Shown: positions 1 through 5,927, counted from the stretch's first letter. The stretch is DNA of 19,672 nt from an uncultured Propionibacteriaceae bacterium (GCA_936924635.1 CAKZHP010000041.1:1-19672), one strand, 5' to 3'. The notes: generated from the sequence alone by a model not told the origin. A program made the numbers and translations.

Positions 1-765
1 ACCGATCTTGGCCGTCGTCGCCGGGGCCGCGGGCGCCTGGGTCGTCGCGGGCGCCTTCGTCGTGGCGGGTGCAGCCGTGGTGGGGCGCGCCGAAGCACGG
101 GAGAGCTGGGTGGCCTCGGCCTGACGGGCGGCCTCGGCCTGACGGGCCGCCTCTGCCTGGCGGGCCTCTTCGAGCTGGCGGCGCTGCTCGGCGGTGAGAC
201 GGTCGAGAACGGCCTGAGCGGCCTTCACCTTCTCGTCGGACTGCGCCTTGAGGGACGCCAGGGTCTTCTCCTCGGCGGCGGCCTGCGCGAGCTGCGCAGC
301 GGCCGAGCGCTCGGTGTCGGCCAGGTCGGCCTGGGCGCCCTGGTAGTCCTGAAGGAGCGAGTTCGCGTTGGCGTTGATCTTCTCCACCGTCGACAGACGG
401 CCCAGGAAGCCCTCAGCATCCTCGGAGACCAGCAGCGCCGTCGTGGTGTCGAGGCCGCGACCGCGGTACTGCTGCAGCGCCACCTGCCCGACCAGCGAGC
501 GGAGAGCCCCCACCTTGGCGGTCTGGGCAGCCGCGTCGGAACGAGCCGCCTCCAGCGCCTTCTGGCTCTGGTCGCGCTTCTCCTGGACCGCGGCGAACTG
601 CTGGTCGATCTCGGTCTGCTGCTGCTCGAGGCGATCCAGCTCGACGCGGGCCGCCTCGACCGTGTCGGGGTCTGCCATCGCGACGTGGCCTCCGGCGAGC
701 ACCAACGCCCCCGAGAGGGCCGCCGTGGCCACCGACATACCGACCCTGCGCAACACCGTGCTCAC
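1..765 (-). CDS. Secreted coiled-coil envelope protein, N-terminal part of an NlpC/P60-type peptidase (partial)
   Basis: Reading from GTG at 765 the frame stays open to the window edge (255 codons, no stop), so the C-terminus is missing. Residues 1-31 look like a Sec signal peptide: basic VLRR, hydrophobic stretch, then AMA-DPD as the likely cleavage site. About residues 32-200 are a long Glu/Gln/Ala-rich coiled coil. Next come three tandem RQAEAA-type repeats and a Thr/Ala/Pro linker (TTAAPATTKAPATTQAP). This order is typical of actinobacterial peptidoglycan hydrolases that end in an NlpC/P60 domain (Rv2190c/RipA type), and the DEDDh gene next door matches the Rv2190c-Rv2191 order. The catalytic domain itself is not in view, so the peptidase call is inference. 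The start is supported by GAAGGGG about 8 bases upstream. An in-frame ATG at codon 10 would cut into the signal peptide. Confidence 0.75.
   Translation of the reverse strand, partial: MSTVLRRVGMSVATAALSGALVLAGGHVAMADPDTVEAARVELDRLEQQQTEIDQQFAAVQEKRDQSQKALEAARSDAAAQTAKVGALRSLVGQVALQQYRGRGLDTTTALLVSEDAEGFLGRLSTVEKINANANSLLQDYQGAQADLADTERSAAAQLAQAAAEEKTLASLKAQSDEKVKAAQAVLDRLTAEQRRQLEEARQAEAARQAEAARQAEATQLSRASARPTTAAPATTKAPATTQAPAAPATTAKIG
113..166 (-). repeat. Three tandem 18-base repeats coding a Gln/Glu/Ala helix
   Basis: Units at 113-130, 131-148 and 149-166. The first two differ only at their last base, the third at three positions. They encode RQAEAA-type hexapeptides that end the coiled coil, just before the Thr/Pro/Ala linker. 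The repeat is likely to vary in copy number between strains. Confidence 0.8.
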
Positions 766-848
766 AGACAACGCCCCTTCACCGGCCCAGCTCCCAAGCA
801 ACCTGAGAAAAAGGTAAACGAAAGCCGTGCAGATGCCAAGTCTTCTCC

Positions 849-886
849 GACGGCGTCGTGATCGAGTGCCGTCACAGACGGCGTCG
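849..886 (-). promoter_or_regulatory. Two mutually exclusive hairpins in the leader between the small Cys protein and the NlpC-type gene
   Basis: GACGGC at 849-854 and again at 877-882 can each pair with the single GCCGTC at 868-873, so only one stem can form at a time. The inner stem (868-873 with 877-882) has a 3-base loop; the other has a 13-base loop. There is no U-run, so a simple terminator is not indicated. The element lies between the stop at 933 and the start at 765. The pairing is seen in the sequence; any regulatory role is inference. Confidence 0.3.
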
Positions 887-932
887 CTCCCCCGTTACCG
901 CGCCTGGGCGGTGTGCGGACCGGGGTCGTCAG

Positions 933-1157
933 CTACCCCGCAGCGCGTTCCTGACCGGGCGTGTCGCGGCGTCGCTTCGGCACCAGCCGCAGCGGGGGCA
1001 CCAACCCGGACGACCAGAGCGCCGAGACCGCGTCCTGCTCCGCCCGATCGAAGGTCAGGCTGTCGTCGTCGCGGTCCAGAAGCACCGAGACGACGCAGTC
1101 GTCGCACGCCAGCCCGCGCACTGCGCAGGAGCCACAATCGATGGTCACATCGTTCAT
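933..1157 (-). CDS. Small conserved actinobacterial protein with an N-terminal Cys cluster, function unknown
   Basis: 74 residues from ATG at 1157. The N-terminus has four cysteines, C8, C11, C18 and C21, in the pattern CGSC...ACDDC, which could bind a metal or an Fe-S centre. The middle contains an acidic helix (FDRAEQDAVSALWSSG) followed by LVPPLRLVP, and the C-terminus is basic. I recognise it as a conserved small hypothetical found beside NlpC/P60 genes in actinomycetes, but know no function. A longer reading from 1376 runs through intergenic repeats and is unlikely. There is no Shine-Dalgarno upstream. A TTGTCAGAC box at 1179-1187, spaced as at the repair gene on the other strand, suggests a leaderless transcript starting at or near the ATG. 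Confidence 0.7.
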   Translation of the reverse strand: MNDVTIDCGSCAVRGLACDDCVVSVLLDRDDDSLTFDRAEQDAVSALWSSGLVPPLRLVPKRRRDTPGQERAAG

Positions 1158-1164
1158 GGGAAGA

Positions 1165-1187
1165 ACGGTGACAGGGGGGTCTGACAA
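1165..1187 (-). promoter_or_regulatory. Degenerate copy of the TTGTCAGAC-type promoter ahead of the small Cys protein
   Basis: On the - strand TTGTCAGAC (1187-1179) is followed after 8 bases by CACCGT (1170-1165), and 7 bases later comes the ATG at 1157. The box and both spacings equal those of the + strand promoter at 1523-1545. The -10 is off consensus, with C where the RecA_NDp-type motif has T. It may be weak, or only inverted-repeat remains. Confidence 0.35.
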
Positions 1188-1279
1188 TTTTTTGATCGCC
1201 GCCCTCCGAGCTTCGCAGCCGCGGGGCCCCATGTCGGAACCGAGAGTGAGCTGCGCCAGCGGCGCCGGGCAAGACCCAC

Positions 1280-1349
1280 GAGATCGACGAGCGAAGACCG
1301 GGGTCGTAACCCCCGCAGCCGCGGAGCCCTCAGGGCGACACAGAAGGAA
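1280..1349 (+). repeat. Imperfect direct repeat, copy A
   Basis: Begins GAGATCGACGAG and includes CCCGCAGCCGCGGAGC and GCGACACAGAAGGAA. It aligns with small gaps to 1457-1521. Its 15-base core CAGGGCGACACAGAA (1331-1345) recurs exactly at 1366-1380. Confidence 0.7.
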
Positions 1350-1395
1350 CGACTGCGGGAGCCCGCAGGGCGACACAGAAAGAACGGCTGCGGGG
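1350..1395 (+). repeat. Partial repeat copy with the 15-base core
   Basis: CAGGGCGACACAGAA at 1366-1380 is identical to 1331-1345, and CTGCGGG/GCTGCGGG flanks recur around it. It looks like a partial duplication of the right half of copy A. Confidence 0.6.
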
Positions 1396-1456
1396 CCCCC
1401 TGTCTGGACTGAGGAGAGCGAGCGCGGCCTAGCTGTCAGCGGTCAAGAGCCGCCGC

Positions 1457-1521
1457 GAGATCGGCGAGGGAGACACGGGTCATAGCCCCGCAGCCGCGGA
1501 GCGCGGAGCGCGACAGAAGAA
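1457..1521 (+). repeat. Imperfect direct repeat, copy B, ending against the repair-gene promoter
   Basis: GAGATCGGCGAGG, then CCCCGCAGCCGCGGAGCGC and GCGACAGAAGAA, parallel copy A in order and spacing. It runs directly into the TTGTCAGAC promoter box at 1523. Confidence 0.7.
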
Positions 1522-1522
1522 A

Positions 1523-1545
1523 TTGTCAGACCCCCTCCCTAACGT
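1523..1545 (+). promoter_or_regulatory. Probable DNA-damage promoter (RecA_NDp / PafBC type) giving a leaderless mRNA
   Basis: TTGTCAGAC (1523-1531), 8 bases, then TAACGT (1540-1545). This agrees with the mycobacterial LexA-independent damage promoter, described as TTGTCRGTG-N8-TAnnnT. Seven bases separate the -10 from the ATG at 1553, so transcription should start at or beside the A of the start codon. The downstream gene is a UvrC-related repair nuclease, which fits. Box and spacing are seen; PafBC control is inference from the motif. Confidence 0.6.
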
Positions 1546-1552
1546 CCTCCGC

Positions 1553-3253
1553 ATGACTCAACCCACGTTGCTCGAGGCAGGGACGCCGCTGTCGCAGGTG
1601 ACGTTCTGCGTCGTCGATCTGGAGACCACAGGTGGCTCGGAGGACAGCGCGATCACCGAGTTCGGTGCCGTCAGGGTGCGGGGCGGCGAGGTCACCGGCG
1701 AGTTCCAGACCCTGGTCAACCCCGGCGCGCACATCCCTGCGACGATCGCCGTGCTGACCGGGATCACCGACTCGATGGTCGCCGGGTCTCCTCGGCTGGG
1801 TGAGGTGCTGCCGTCCTTCCTCCAGTTCGCCGCCGGGTGCGTCATCGTGGCGCACAACGCACGGTTCGACGTGGGGTTCCTCAGACGGGCCTGTGCTCAG
1901 CTCGGTCATGCCTGGCCGTCCCCGCAGGTGGTGGACACGGTGGCGCTGGCCCGGGCGGTGCTGCTGCGCGACGAGGTCCCCAACTGCAAGCTGGCGACGC
2001 TCGCGGCCCACTTCCGCACCTCGGTGACCCCGAACCACCGGGCGCTGTCCGACGCACGGGCGACGGTCGACGTGCTGCACGGGCTCATCGAGCGGGTCGG
2101 CAGCCTGGGGGTCCACACGCTGGAGGACCTCCTCGAGTGCACGCGCAAGGTGAACCCCGAACGCCGGGCGCGCCGCCGTTGGGCCCAGTCCCTCCCCCAG
2201 AAGCCTGGTGTGTACTACTTCGTCCGCGATCAGGAGGGCCCTGACGGACACCGCCGCGAGTACCTCTATGTGGGCACGTCCCGCAACATCCGCTCACGGG
2301 TGCGCACCTACTTCACCGCCTCGGAGACCCGACCGCGGATGGACGAGATGGTGCGGGTGTCCACCGGCGTGGAGGCGACCGTGTGCCGCACGACCCTGGA
2401 GGCGACGGTCCTGGAGCTGCGGCTCATCGCGGCCCACTCCCCCCGCTACAACCGTCGCTCCAAGTTCCCCGAGAAGCAGCACTGGCTGAAGTTGACCCAA
2501 GAGGCGTTCCCGCGGATCTCCATGGTGAGCAAGGTGGCCCCCGACGGGGCTCGCTACTTCGGTCCCTTCCGGGCGCGCGCCTCGGCCGAGGACGCGCTCC
2601 TGGCCCTGTACGACGCCTACCCGCTGCGCCGGTGCTCCGAGCGGCTCTCCCGACGCACGGCGCGTTCCGCCTGCGCACTCGCCGAGCTCGGGTCCTGCAC
2701 GGCTCCCTGCGAGCTGGGAGAGGGCGCGGCGGCCTACCCGGCGGTCGTGGGCGGGGTCGACCTGGTCCTCTCCGGTGACCTGCGACCCGTGGTCGGCGCC
2801 GCGCAGCGCCGCCTGACCAGGCTCGCCGAGCAGCAGCGCTACGAGGAGGCGGCGACGGTGCACCACCGGCTGTCGACCTTCGCGGCCGCGATGAGACGAC
2901 ACCAGAGGGTGGCCAGCCTTGCCCGCTGCCCGGAGATCGTGGCCGCACGTCGACTCCCCGAGGGCTGGGAGATCCACGTCGTGCGTCACGGGCGACTGGC
3001 GGCGGCGGCGGTCTGCCTCGCCGGAGAGGACCCGCTCCAGGTGGCGGCGGCCGCGGTGGCGTGCGGAGAGGTCGTGCCGCCCCCGGTGCCGCCGCTGCCG
3101 GCGGCGACGATCGAGGAGACAGAACGGATCGCCGACTGGCTGGAGACCGAGGGGGTCCGGCTCATCTCCATCGAAGGGACGTGGTCCTGGCCGGTGCACG
3201 CCGGGTCGCGCCTCACCCGGCTGGAGGAGCCGGTCGCGCTGGCGACCGCGTAG
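1553..3253 (+). CDS. DEDDh exonuclease fused to a UvrC-like GIY-YIG endonuclease (Rv2191-type repair protein)
   Basis: 566 residues from ATG at 1553. Residues 17-180 are a DEDDh 3'-5' exonuclease of the DNA polymerase III epsilon type: D22 and E24 in VDLETTG, D106 in HNARFD, H162 and D167 in NHRALSD. Residues 216-300 are a UvrC-like GIY-YIG nuclease: GVYYF, LYVGTSRNIRSRV with R247, and E288 in TVLELRLIAAHSPRYN. Cysteines C361, C374, C382 and C386 match the UvrC cysteine cluster. Residues 421-440 (LAEQQRYEEAATVHHRL) are a UVR/UvrB-binding motif. The RNase H-like C-terminal half of true UvrC is absent, so it resembles Cho-like enzymes with an added exonuclease. A TTG start at 1523 would put the promoter box inside the gene and is rejected. 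The expected role is an auxiliary in excision repair. Confidence 0.9.
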   Translation: MTQPTLLEAGTPLSQVTFCVVDLETTGGSEDSAITEFGAVRVRGGEVTGEFQTLVNPGAHIPATIAVLTGITDSMVAGSPRLGEVLPSFLQFAAGCVIVAHNARFDVGFLRRACAQLGHAWPSPQVVDTVALARAVLLRDEVPNCKLATLAAHFRTSVTPNHRALSDARATVDVLHGLIERVGSLGVHTLEDLLECTRKVNPERRARRRWAQSLPQKPGVYYFVRDQEGPDGHRREYLYVGTSRNIRSRVRTYFTASETRPRMDEMVRVSTGVEATVCRTTLEATVLELRLIAAHSPRYNRRSKFPEKQHWLKLTQEAFPRISMVSKVAPDGARYFGPFRARASAEDALLALYDAYPLRRCSERLSRRTARSACALAELGSCTAPCELGEGAAAYPAVVGGVDLVLSGDLRPVVGAAQRRLTRLAEQQRYEEAATVHHRLSTFAAAMRRHQRVASLARCPEIVAARRLPEGWEIHVVRHGRLAAAAVCLAGEDPLQVAAAAVACGEVVPPPVPPLPAATIEETERIADWLETEGVRLISIEGTWSWPVHAGSRLTRLEEPVALATA

Positions 3254-3266
3254 TCGGGCGCCGGTC

Positions 3267-3272
3267 TACGAT
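3267..3272 (+). promoter_or_regulatory. -10 element TACGAT for the Lrp/AsnC-type gene, leaderless
   Basis: TACGAT ends 6 bases before the ATG at 3279, and no Shine-Dalgarno is present. This geometry is typical of leaderless actinobacterial transcripts. No convincing -35 is seen. Confidence 0.45.
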
Positions 3273-3278
3273 GCGGCC

Positions 3279-3557
3279 ATGATCACCGCCATCGTCTTCG
3301 TCGAGGCCCAGGTCGACCAGATCCCTGAGGTGGCGAGGGCCATCGCCGATCTGGAGGGCGTGACGGAGGTCTACTCGGTCACTGGCGGGATCGACCTCAT
3401 CGTCATCGTGCGGGTGAGGTCGAACGACGAGGTCGCGACCGTCGTCGCCGACCGCCTGAACAAGGTGCCTGGGGTGGTGAACACGCAGACTCACATCGCC
3501 TTCCGTGCCTACTCAAGGCACGACCTAGACGCGGCCTTCTCCCTGGGTGCGTCCTGA
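3279..3557 (+). CDS. Single-domain Lrp/AsnC ligand-binding (RAM) protein
   Basis: 92 residues. MITAIVFVEA...VARAIADLEGVTEVYSVTGGIDLIVIVRV...VADRLNKVPGVVNTQTHIAF is the beta-alpha-beta RAM fold that binds amino acids and drives oligomerisation in Lrp/AsnC regulators. There is no N-terminal helix-turn-helix, so it is a stand-alone effector domain. Such proteins form dimers to octamers and may act as amino-acid sensors or partners of full-length regulators; the partner here is unknown. It lies 25 bases after the repair gene but has its own -10 box. An open frame running in from 2919 overlaps the repair gene out of frame and is not the real start. Confidence 0.85.
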   Translation: MITAIVFVEAQVDQIPEVARAIADLEGVTEVYSVTGGIDLIVIVRVRSNDEVATVVADRLNKVPGVVNTQTHIAFRAYSRHDLDAAFSLGAS

Positions 3558-3581
3558 CGCCAAGCACCCCTGGCGCGCGAA

Positions 3582-3607
3582 GGGCCGGCCACCACGGTGA
3601 CCGGCCC
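3582..3607. terminator. Bidirectional hairpin between convergent genes
   Basis: GGGCCGG (3582-3588) pairs with CCGGCCC (3601-3607), and an inner CACC/GGTG pairing tightens the stem. It sits between the stop of the RAM gene and the stop of the cyclophilin, where a shared terminator is expected. There is no strong T-run. Confidence 0.6.
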
Positions 3608-3627
3608 CTCGTCGACGTGACGCGACG

Positions 3628-4137
3628 TCAGGCGACGGTCACCGAGTTGATGACGACATCCTCGACAGGGCGGTCGCCGCGGCCCGTACGCACCTTGCCG
3701 ATCTCGTCCACGACCGCGCGGCTGGCGGCATCCTTCACCTCACCGAAGATCGTGTGCTTGCGGTTGAGGTGCGGCGTAGGGACGAGCGTGATGAAGAACT
3801 GCGACCCGTTGGTGCCGGGGCCCGCGTTGGCCATGGCCAGCAGGTACGGGCGGTCGAATCGGTGCTCGGGGTGGAACTCGTCGGCGAAGGTGTAGCCGGG
3901 GCCACCCCGGCCGGTCCCCTGCGGGTCACCACCCTGGATCATGAAGCCGTCGATGATCCGGTGGAAGACGACGCCGTCGTAGAAGTTGCCCGTGGTCGGC
4001 TGCCCCGACTGGGGGTCTCGGTACTCCTTGGTGCCGGTGGCGAGGCCGACGAAGTTCGCGACCGTCTTGGGCGACTCGTCATCGAGGAGCTCGATGACGA
4101 TGTCGCCGTGGTTGGTGTGCAGCGTGGCAGTGCTCAT
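3628..4137 (-). CDS. ppiA: Cytoplasmic cyclophilin-type peptidyl-prolyl cis-trans isomerase
   Basis: 169 residues, the usual length of a single-domain bacterial cyclophilin, with no signal peptide or membrane segment. Catalytic and binding motifs are present: FHRIIDGFMIQGGD (R60, F65, Q68), GTGRGGPGYTFADEF, LAMANAGPGTNGSQFFIT (Q113, F114) and HLNRKHTIFGEV. The position of human CypA Trp121 is His123, common in bacterial members and usually linked to weak cyclosporin binding. It catalyses proline isomerisation during protein folding. The start at 4137 has a GAAAGAGAG stretch just upstream. The gene diverges from the sunset-domain membrane protein. Confidence 0.93.
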   Translation of the reverse strand: MSTATLHTNHGDIVIELLDDESPKTVANFVGLATGTKEYRDPQSGQPTTGNFYDGVVFHRIIDGFMIQGGDPQGTGRGGPGYTFADEFHPEHRFDRPYLLAMANAGPGTNGSQFFITLVPTPHLNRKHTIFGEVKDAASRAVVDEIGKVRTGRGDRPVEDVVINSVTVA

Positions 4138-4229
4138 GCGCTCTCTTTCGCTCGGGTGTTCCGCCTCATCATCGCGCAGTCCGGCCCGGTATGACACCGC
4201 TCCACCGGATGGGCGAGCGGCTGGAGCGG

Positions 4230-4258
4230 TAGAATTGGCCTCCTCCAGATCACTGGAG
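4230..4258 (+). promoter_or_regulatory. Promoter -10 (TAGAAT) followed by a 16-base inverted repeat
   Basis: TAGAAT at 4230-4235 is a good -10. Eight bases on, CTCCAG-ATCA-CTGGAG (4243-4258) is a perfect 6-base inverted repeat at the expected transcript 5' end. It could be an operator or a 5' stabilising hairpin. Confidence 0.4.
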
Positions 4259-4261
4259 ACA

Positions 4262-4278
4262 TTCCGATCTCGGAAGGA
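4262..4278 (+). promoter_or_regulatory. Hairpin that includes the ribosome binding site
   Basis: TTCCGA/TCGGAA (4262-4275) is a perfect inverted repeat. Its right arm is part of GGAAGGA (4272-4278), the ribosome binding site for the ATG at 4287. In RNA a 5-pair stem with a 4-base loop could mask it. Confidence 0.35.
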
Positions 4279-4286
4279 CTTGTTCC

Positions 4287-5429
4287 ATGTTTCGCAAGAA
4301 GACCATCGCTGACGCCGCCGCAGAGACCACTCAAACGGCCGCTGAGCGAGGCACCGCCGCCCTCGAGCAGGCCCTCGAGCGCATCACCCCCCTGCTCGAG
4401 CAGGTTGCCGAGGACGCCAAGCACAAGGCCAAGGACGCCAAGCAGTCGGCGGCTCGCTTCGCCGCCGACACCATGGACTCCCTCCACCCCCAGCTGAACG
4501 ACGCCCTCGACAAGGTGTCGCCGGCGGTGGAGAAGGCTCAGCGCGCCGTGCAGAAGGATCTCCTGCCCAAGCTCTCCGACCTGCTCCACGACGCGGCTGA
4601 GAACCCGACCGTGGCGGCTGCCATCGACACCACGAAGGACGCTGCCAACGAGGTGGAGAGCCGGGGCAAGGCTGCGGTCGCGGCCCTCAAGGGTGAGCTG
4701 CAGATCCCGCAGAAGCCGAGCAAGGTCAAGAAGTTCGCGAAGTTCGCCGCCTTCGGCGCCCTGGTGGCTGCAGCCGTGGTCGCGGTGCGTACCTTCCTGG
4801 GCTCCAAGGACACGGGCTGGGCCCCCCACGAGCCGGCCCCGTCCTACACCAACCCTGGCGCGAACCAGGGGGGTTCGGTCGCCGACAAGGTGGCGGACAT
4901 CAAGGACGCCGTCGTGGACAAGGCCACCGAGATCAAGGACGCCGTGGCCGAGAAGGTCGATGACGCCAAGGACGCGGTCGCCGACACGGCGAACGAGGTC
5001 AAGAACGACGTCAAGGACAAGGCCGACGACGTCAAGGACGCGGCCAAGGACAAGGCCGACGACGTCTCCGACAAGGCCTCCGACCTGAAGGACCAGGCCG
5101 CCGACAAGGTCGACCAGGCCAAGGACGCGGTCGCGGACAAGGCCAACGAGGTCAAGGACGACGTCAAGGACCAGGCCGCCGGGGCCGAGGCCACGGCGCG
5201 CCACGCGGTCGGCAGCACCGACCAGAAGGACCTCGCCGATGCTCCCGCCTACGGTGAGGGCTCCTACGTCGGCAACGAGCCGCCCGCGGGCTACACCATC
5301 AAGGGCAACGAGCGCTCCATGAAGTTCCACACCGCCGAGTCGGGCGGCTACGACCGCACGATCGCCGATGTGTGGTTCCAGAACGAGGAGGCCGCGCAGG
5401 CCGCGGGGTTCACCAAGGCTCAGCGCTGA
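4287..5429 (+). CDS. Membrane protein with LEA-like amphipathic repeats and a C-terminal sunset-like module
   Basis: 380 residues. Residues 1-145 are an Ala/Glu/Lys-rich helical region. Residues 149-172 (FAKFAAFGALVAAAVVAVRTFLG) form one membrane segment preceded by lysines. A Pro/Gly linker follows, then residues 197-298 hold Lys/Asp/Ala/Val repeats of the type KDAVADKANEVKDDVKDKA, like LEA or apolipoprotein helices that can lie on membranes or stay disordered. Residues 334-378 (GYTIKGNERSMKFHT...GGYDRTIADVWFQNEEAAQAAGF) match the pattern I know as the actinobacterial sunset domain, present in ArfC-like proteins and as tails on some ribosomal proteins. The function is unknown; envelope stabilisation or scaffolding is a guess. 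GGAAGGA lies 8 bases before ATG 4287. Confidence 0.85.
   Translation: MFRKKTIADAAAETTQTAAERGTAALEQALERITPLLEQVAEDAKHKAKDAKQSAARFAADTMDSLHPQLNDALDKVSPAVEKAQRAVQKDLLPKLSDLLHDAAENPTVAAAIDTTKDAANEVESRGKAAVAALKGELQIPQKPSKVKKFAKFAAFGALVAAAVVAVRTFLGSKDTGWAPHEPAPSYTNPGANQGGSVADKVADIKDAVVDKATEIKDAVAEKVDDAKDAVADTANEVKNDVKDKADDVKDAAKDKADDVSDKASDLKDQAADKVDQAKDAVADKANEVKDDVKDQAAGAEATARHAVGSTDQKDLADAPAYGEGSYVGNEPPAGYTIKGNERSMKFHTAESGGYDRTIADVWFQNEEAAQAAGFTKAQR
4965..5024 (+). repeat. 60-base internal direct repeat, copy 1
   Basis: Begins GCCAAGGACGCGGTCGC and is nearly identical to 5118-5177. It encodes AKDAVADTANEVKNDVKDKA of the LEA-like region. Confidence 0.75.
5118..5177 (+). repeat. 60-base internal direct repeat, copy 2
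   Basis: Second copy of the 4965-5024 unit, encoding AKDAVADKANEVKDDVKDQA. High nucleotide identity suggests a recent duplication or ongoing homogenisation. Confidence 0.75.
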
Positions 5430-5448
5430 TCATCAGCCGAGACTCGCT

Positions 5449-5474
5449 ACGGGCGCCCCTTCGGGGGCGCCCGT
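5449..5474 (+). terminator. Strong hairpin terminator with TTCG tetraloop
   Basis: ACGGGCGCCCC (5449-5459), loop TTCG, GGGGCGCCCGT (5464-5474): 11 perfect pairs, followed by CGTCGTTTGG. It lies 20 bases after the stop of the membrane protein gene. Confidence 0.85.
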
Positions 5475-5525
5475 CGTCGTTTGGTCAGGGTGCGGCGGCT
5501 CTCGGTGTCTCATATCCCGAGAAGT

Positions 5526-5594
5526 CTGTGACCTCGGCTCACAGAGGGGCCTTCCCACGGGCTTTGAGGGTGAAGAGACCACCAAGGAGGCCCC
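5526..5594 (+). promoter_or_regulatory. Structured leader that can hide the ribosome binding site of the HTH gene
   Basis: A small hairpin, CTGTGA/TCACAG (5526-5531 with 5539-5544), is followed by GGGGCCTTC (5546-5554). That segment pairs over 9 positions, one of them G-U, with 5586-5594, which includes most of the AAGGAGG ribosome binding site (5584-5590) and abuts the start codon. Folding would block translation. It matches no riboswitch class I recognise. Confidence 0.4.
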
Positions 5595-5918
5595 ATGATC
5601 GACGTCCCGACCCACCTCGACGCCCGTGAAGCATCCGGCCACCACGAGCCGAACGGCCCGCTGTGGGTCGAGGCAGCCCCGTTCCGCAGCTACGCGCGGC
5701 ACCTGATCGAGGCGTCGGGGACCTCCTGGGAGCTCCTTGCCGAGGTCGCGCAGGTCAGGCCGTCGGTCCTGCTGACGCTGCTCCGGGGGCGGGATGGGCG
5801 GTTGCGCCACCGTGTTCCCGCCGGTGCCGCCGCGCGACTCCTCAAGGTGAGGGCGAGCGATCTGCGACGCGCAGCCCTGCGACAGCCCGTGGCGGCCCGG
5901 CCTCGCCAGGCTGCCTAG
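5595..5918 (+). CDS. Small HTH-like protein, family not identified
   Basis: 107 residues, started by ATG 4 bases after a perfect AAGGAGG. Residues 29-95 (FRSYARHLIEASGTSWELLAEVAQVRPSVLLTLLRGRDGRLRHRVPAGAAARLLKVRASDLRRA) look like a compact helix-turn-helix. SWELLAEVAQVRPSVLLTLL reads as the turn and recognition helix, and RVPAGAAARLLKV resembles the region after a Xre-type HTH. The first 28 residues are probably flexible. The C-terminus is basic. I would expect a small DNA-binding regulator, but there is no known family name. The leader can mask its ribosome binding site. It is 9 bases ahead of the prepilin peptidase gene, so the two are probably cotranscribed. Confidence 0.7.
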   Translation: MIDVPTHLDAREASGHHEPNGPLWVEAAPFRSYARHLIEASGTSWELLAEVAQVRPSVLLTLLRGRDGRLRHRVPAGAAARLLKVRASDLRRAALRQPVAARPRQAA

Positions 5919-5927
5919 GATTCGGGC

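Larger units (their letters stand above)
1158..1552. other. Intergenic region with inverted promoter-like boxes and imperfect repeats
   Basis: This 395-base stretch separates the divergent small Cys protein and repair gene. It holds no convincing gene. Its two ends carry inverted copies of an AATTGTCAGACCCCC segment (near 1174-1189 on the - strand and 1521-1535 on the + strand). The interior has imperfect direct repeats listed separately. Open frames here are short and repeat-derived. Confidence 0.7.

Noticed and set aside
901..945. GTCAGCTACCCCGCAGCGCG on the + strand resembles the 3' core of the c-di-AMP (ydaO) riboswitch.
   Set aside because: No + strand gene follows for 600 bases, the segment overlaps the end of a - strand coding gene, and the other conserved pieces (GGGGTGAA, the GGGGGACCC loop) are absent.
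2919..3557. 212-residue open frame ending in the RAM domain.
   Set aside because: Its first 120 residues overlap the repair nuclease in another frame and are Arg/Pro/Ser-rich shadow sequence. The ATG at 3279 has its own -10.
3767..3772. His in place of the cyclosporin-contacting Trp in the cyclophilin.
   Set aside because: Common in bacterial cyclophilins and not a sign of lost activity.
4138..4286. Possible tRNA between the cyclophilin and the membrane protein, because tRNAs lie near ppiA in some actinomycetes.
   Set aside because: No T-loop GGTTCGA-type motif or acceptor stem could be found.
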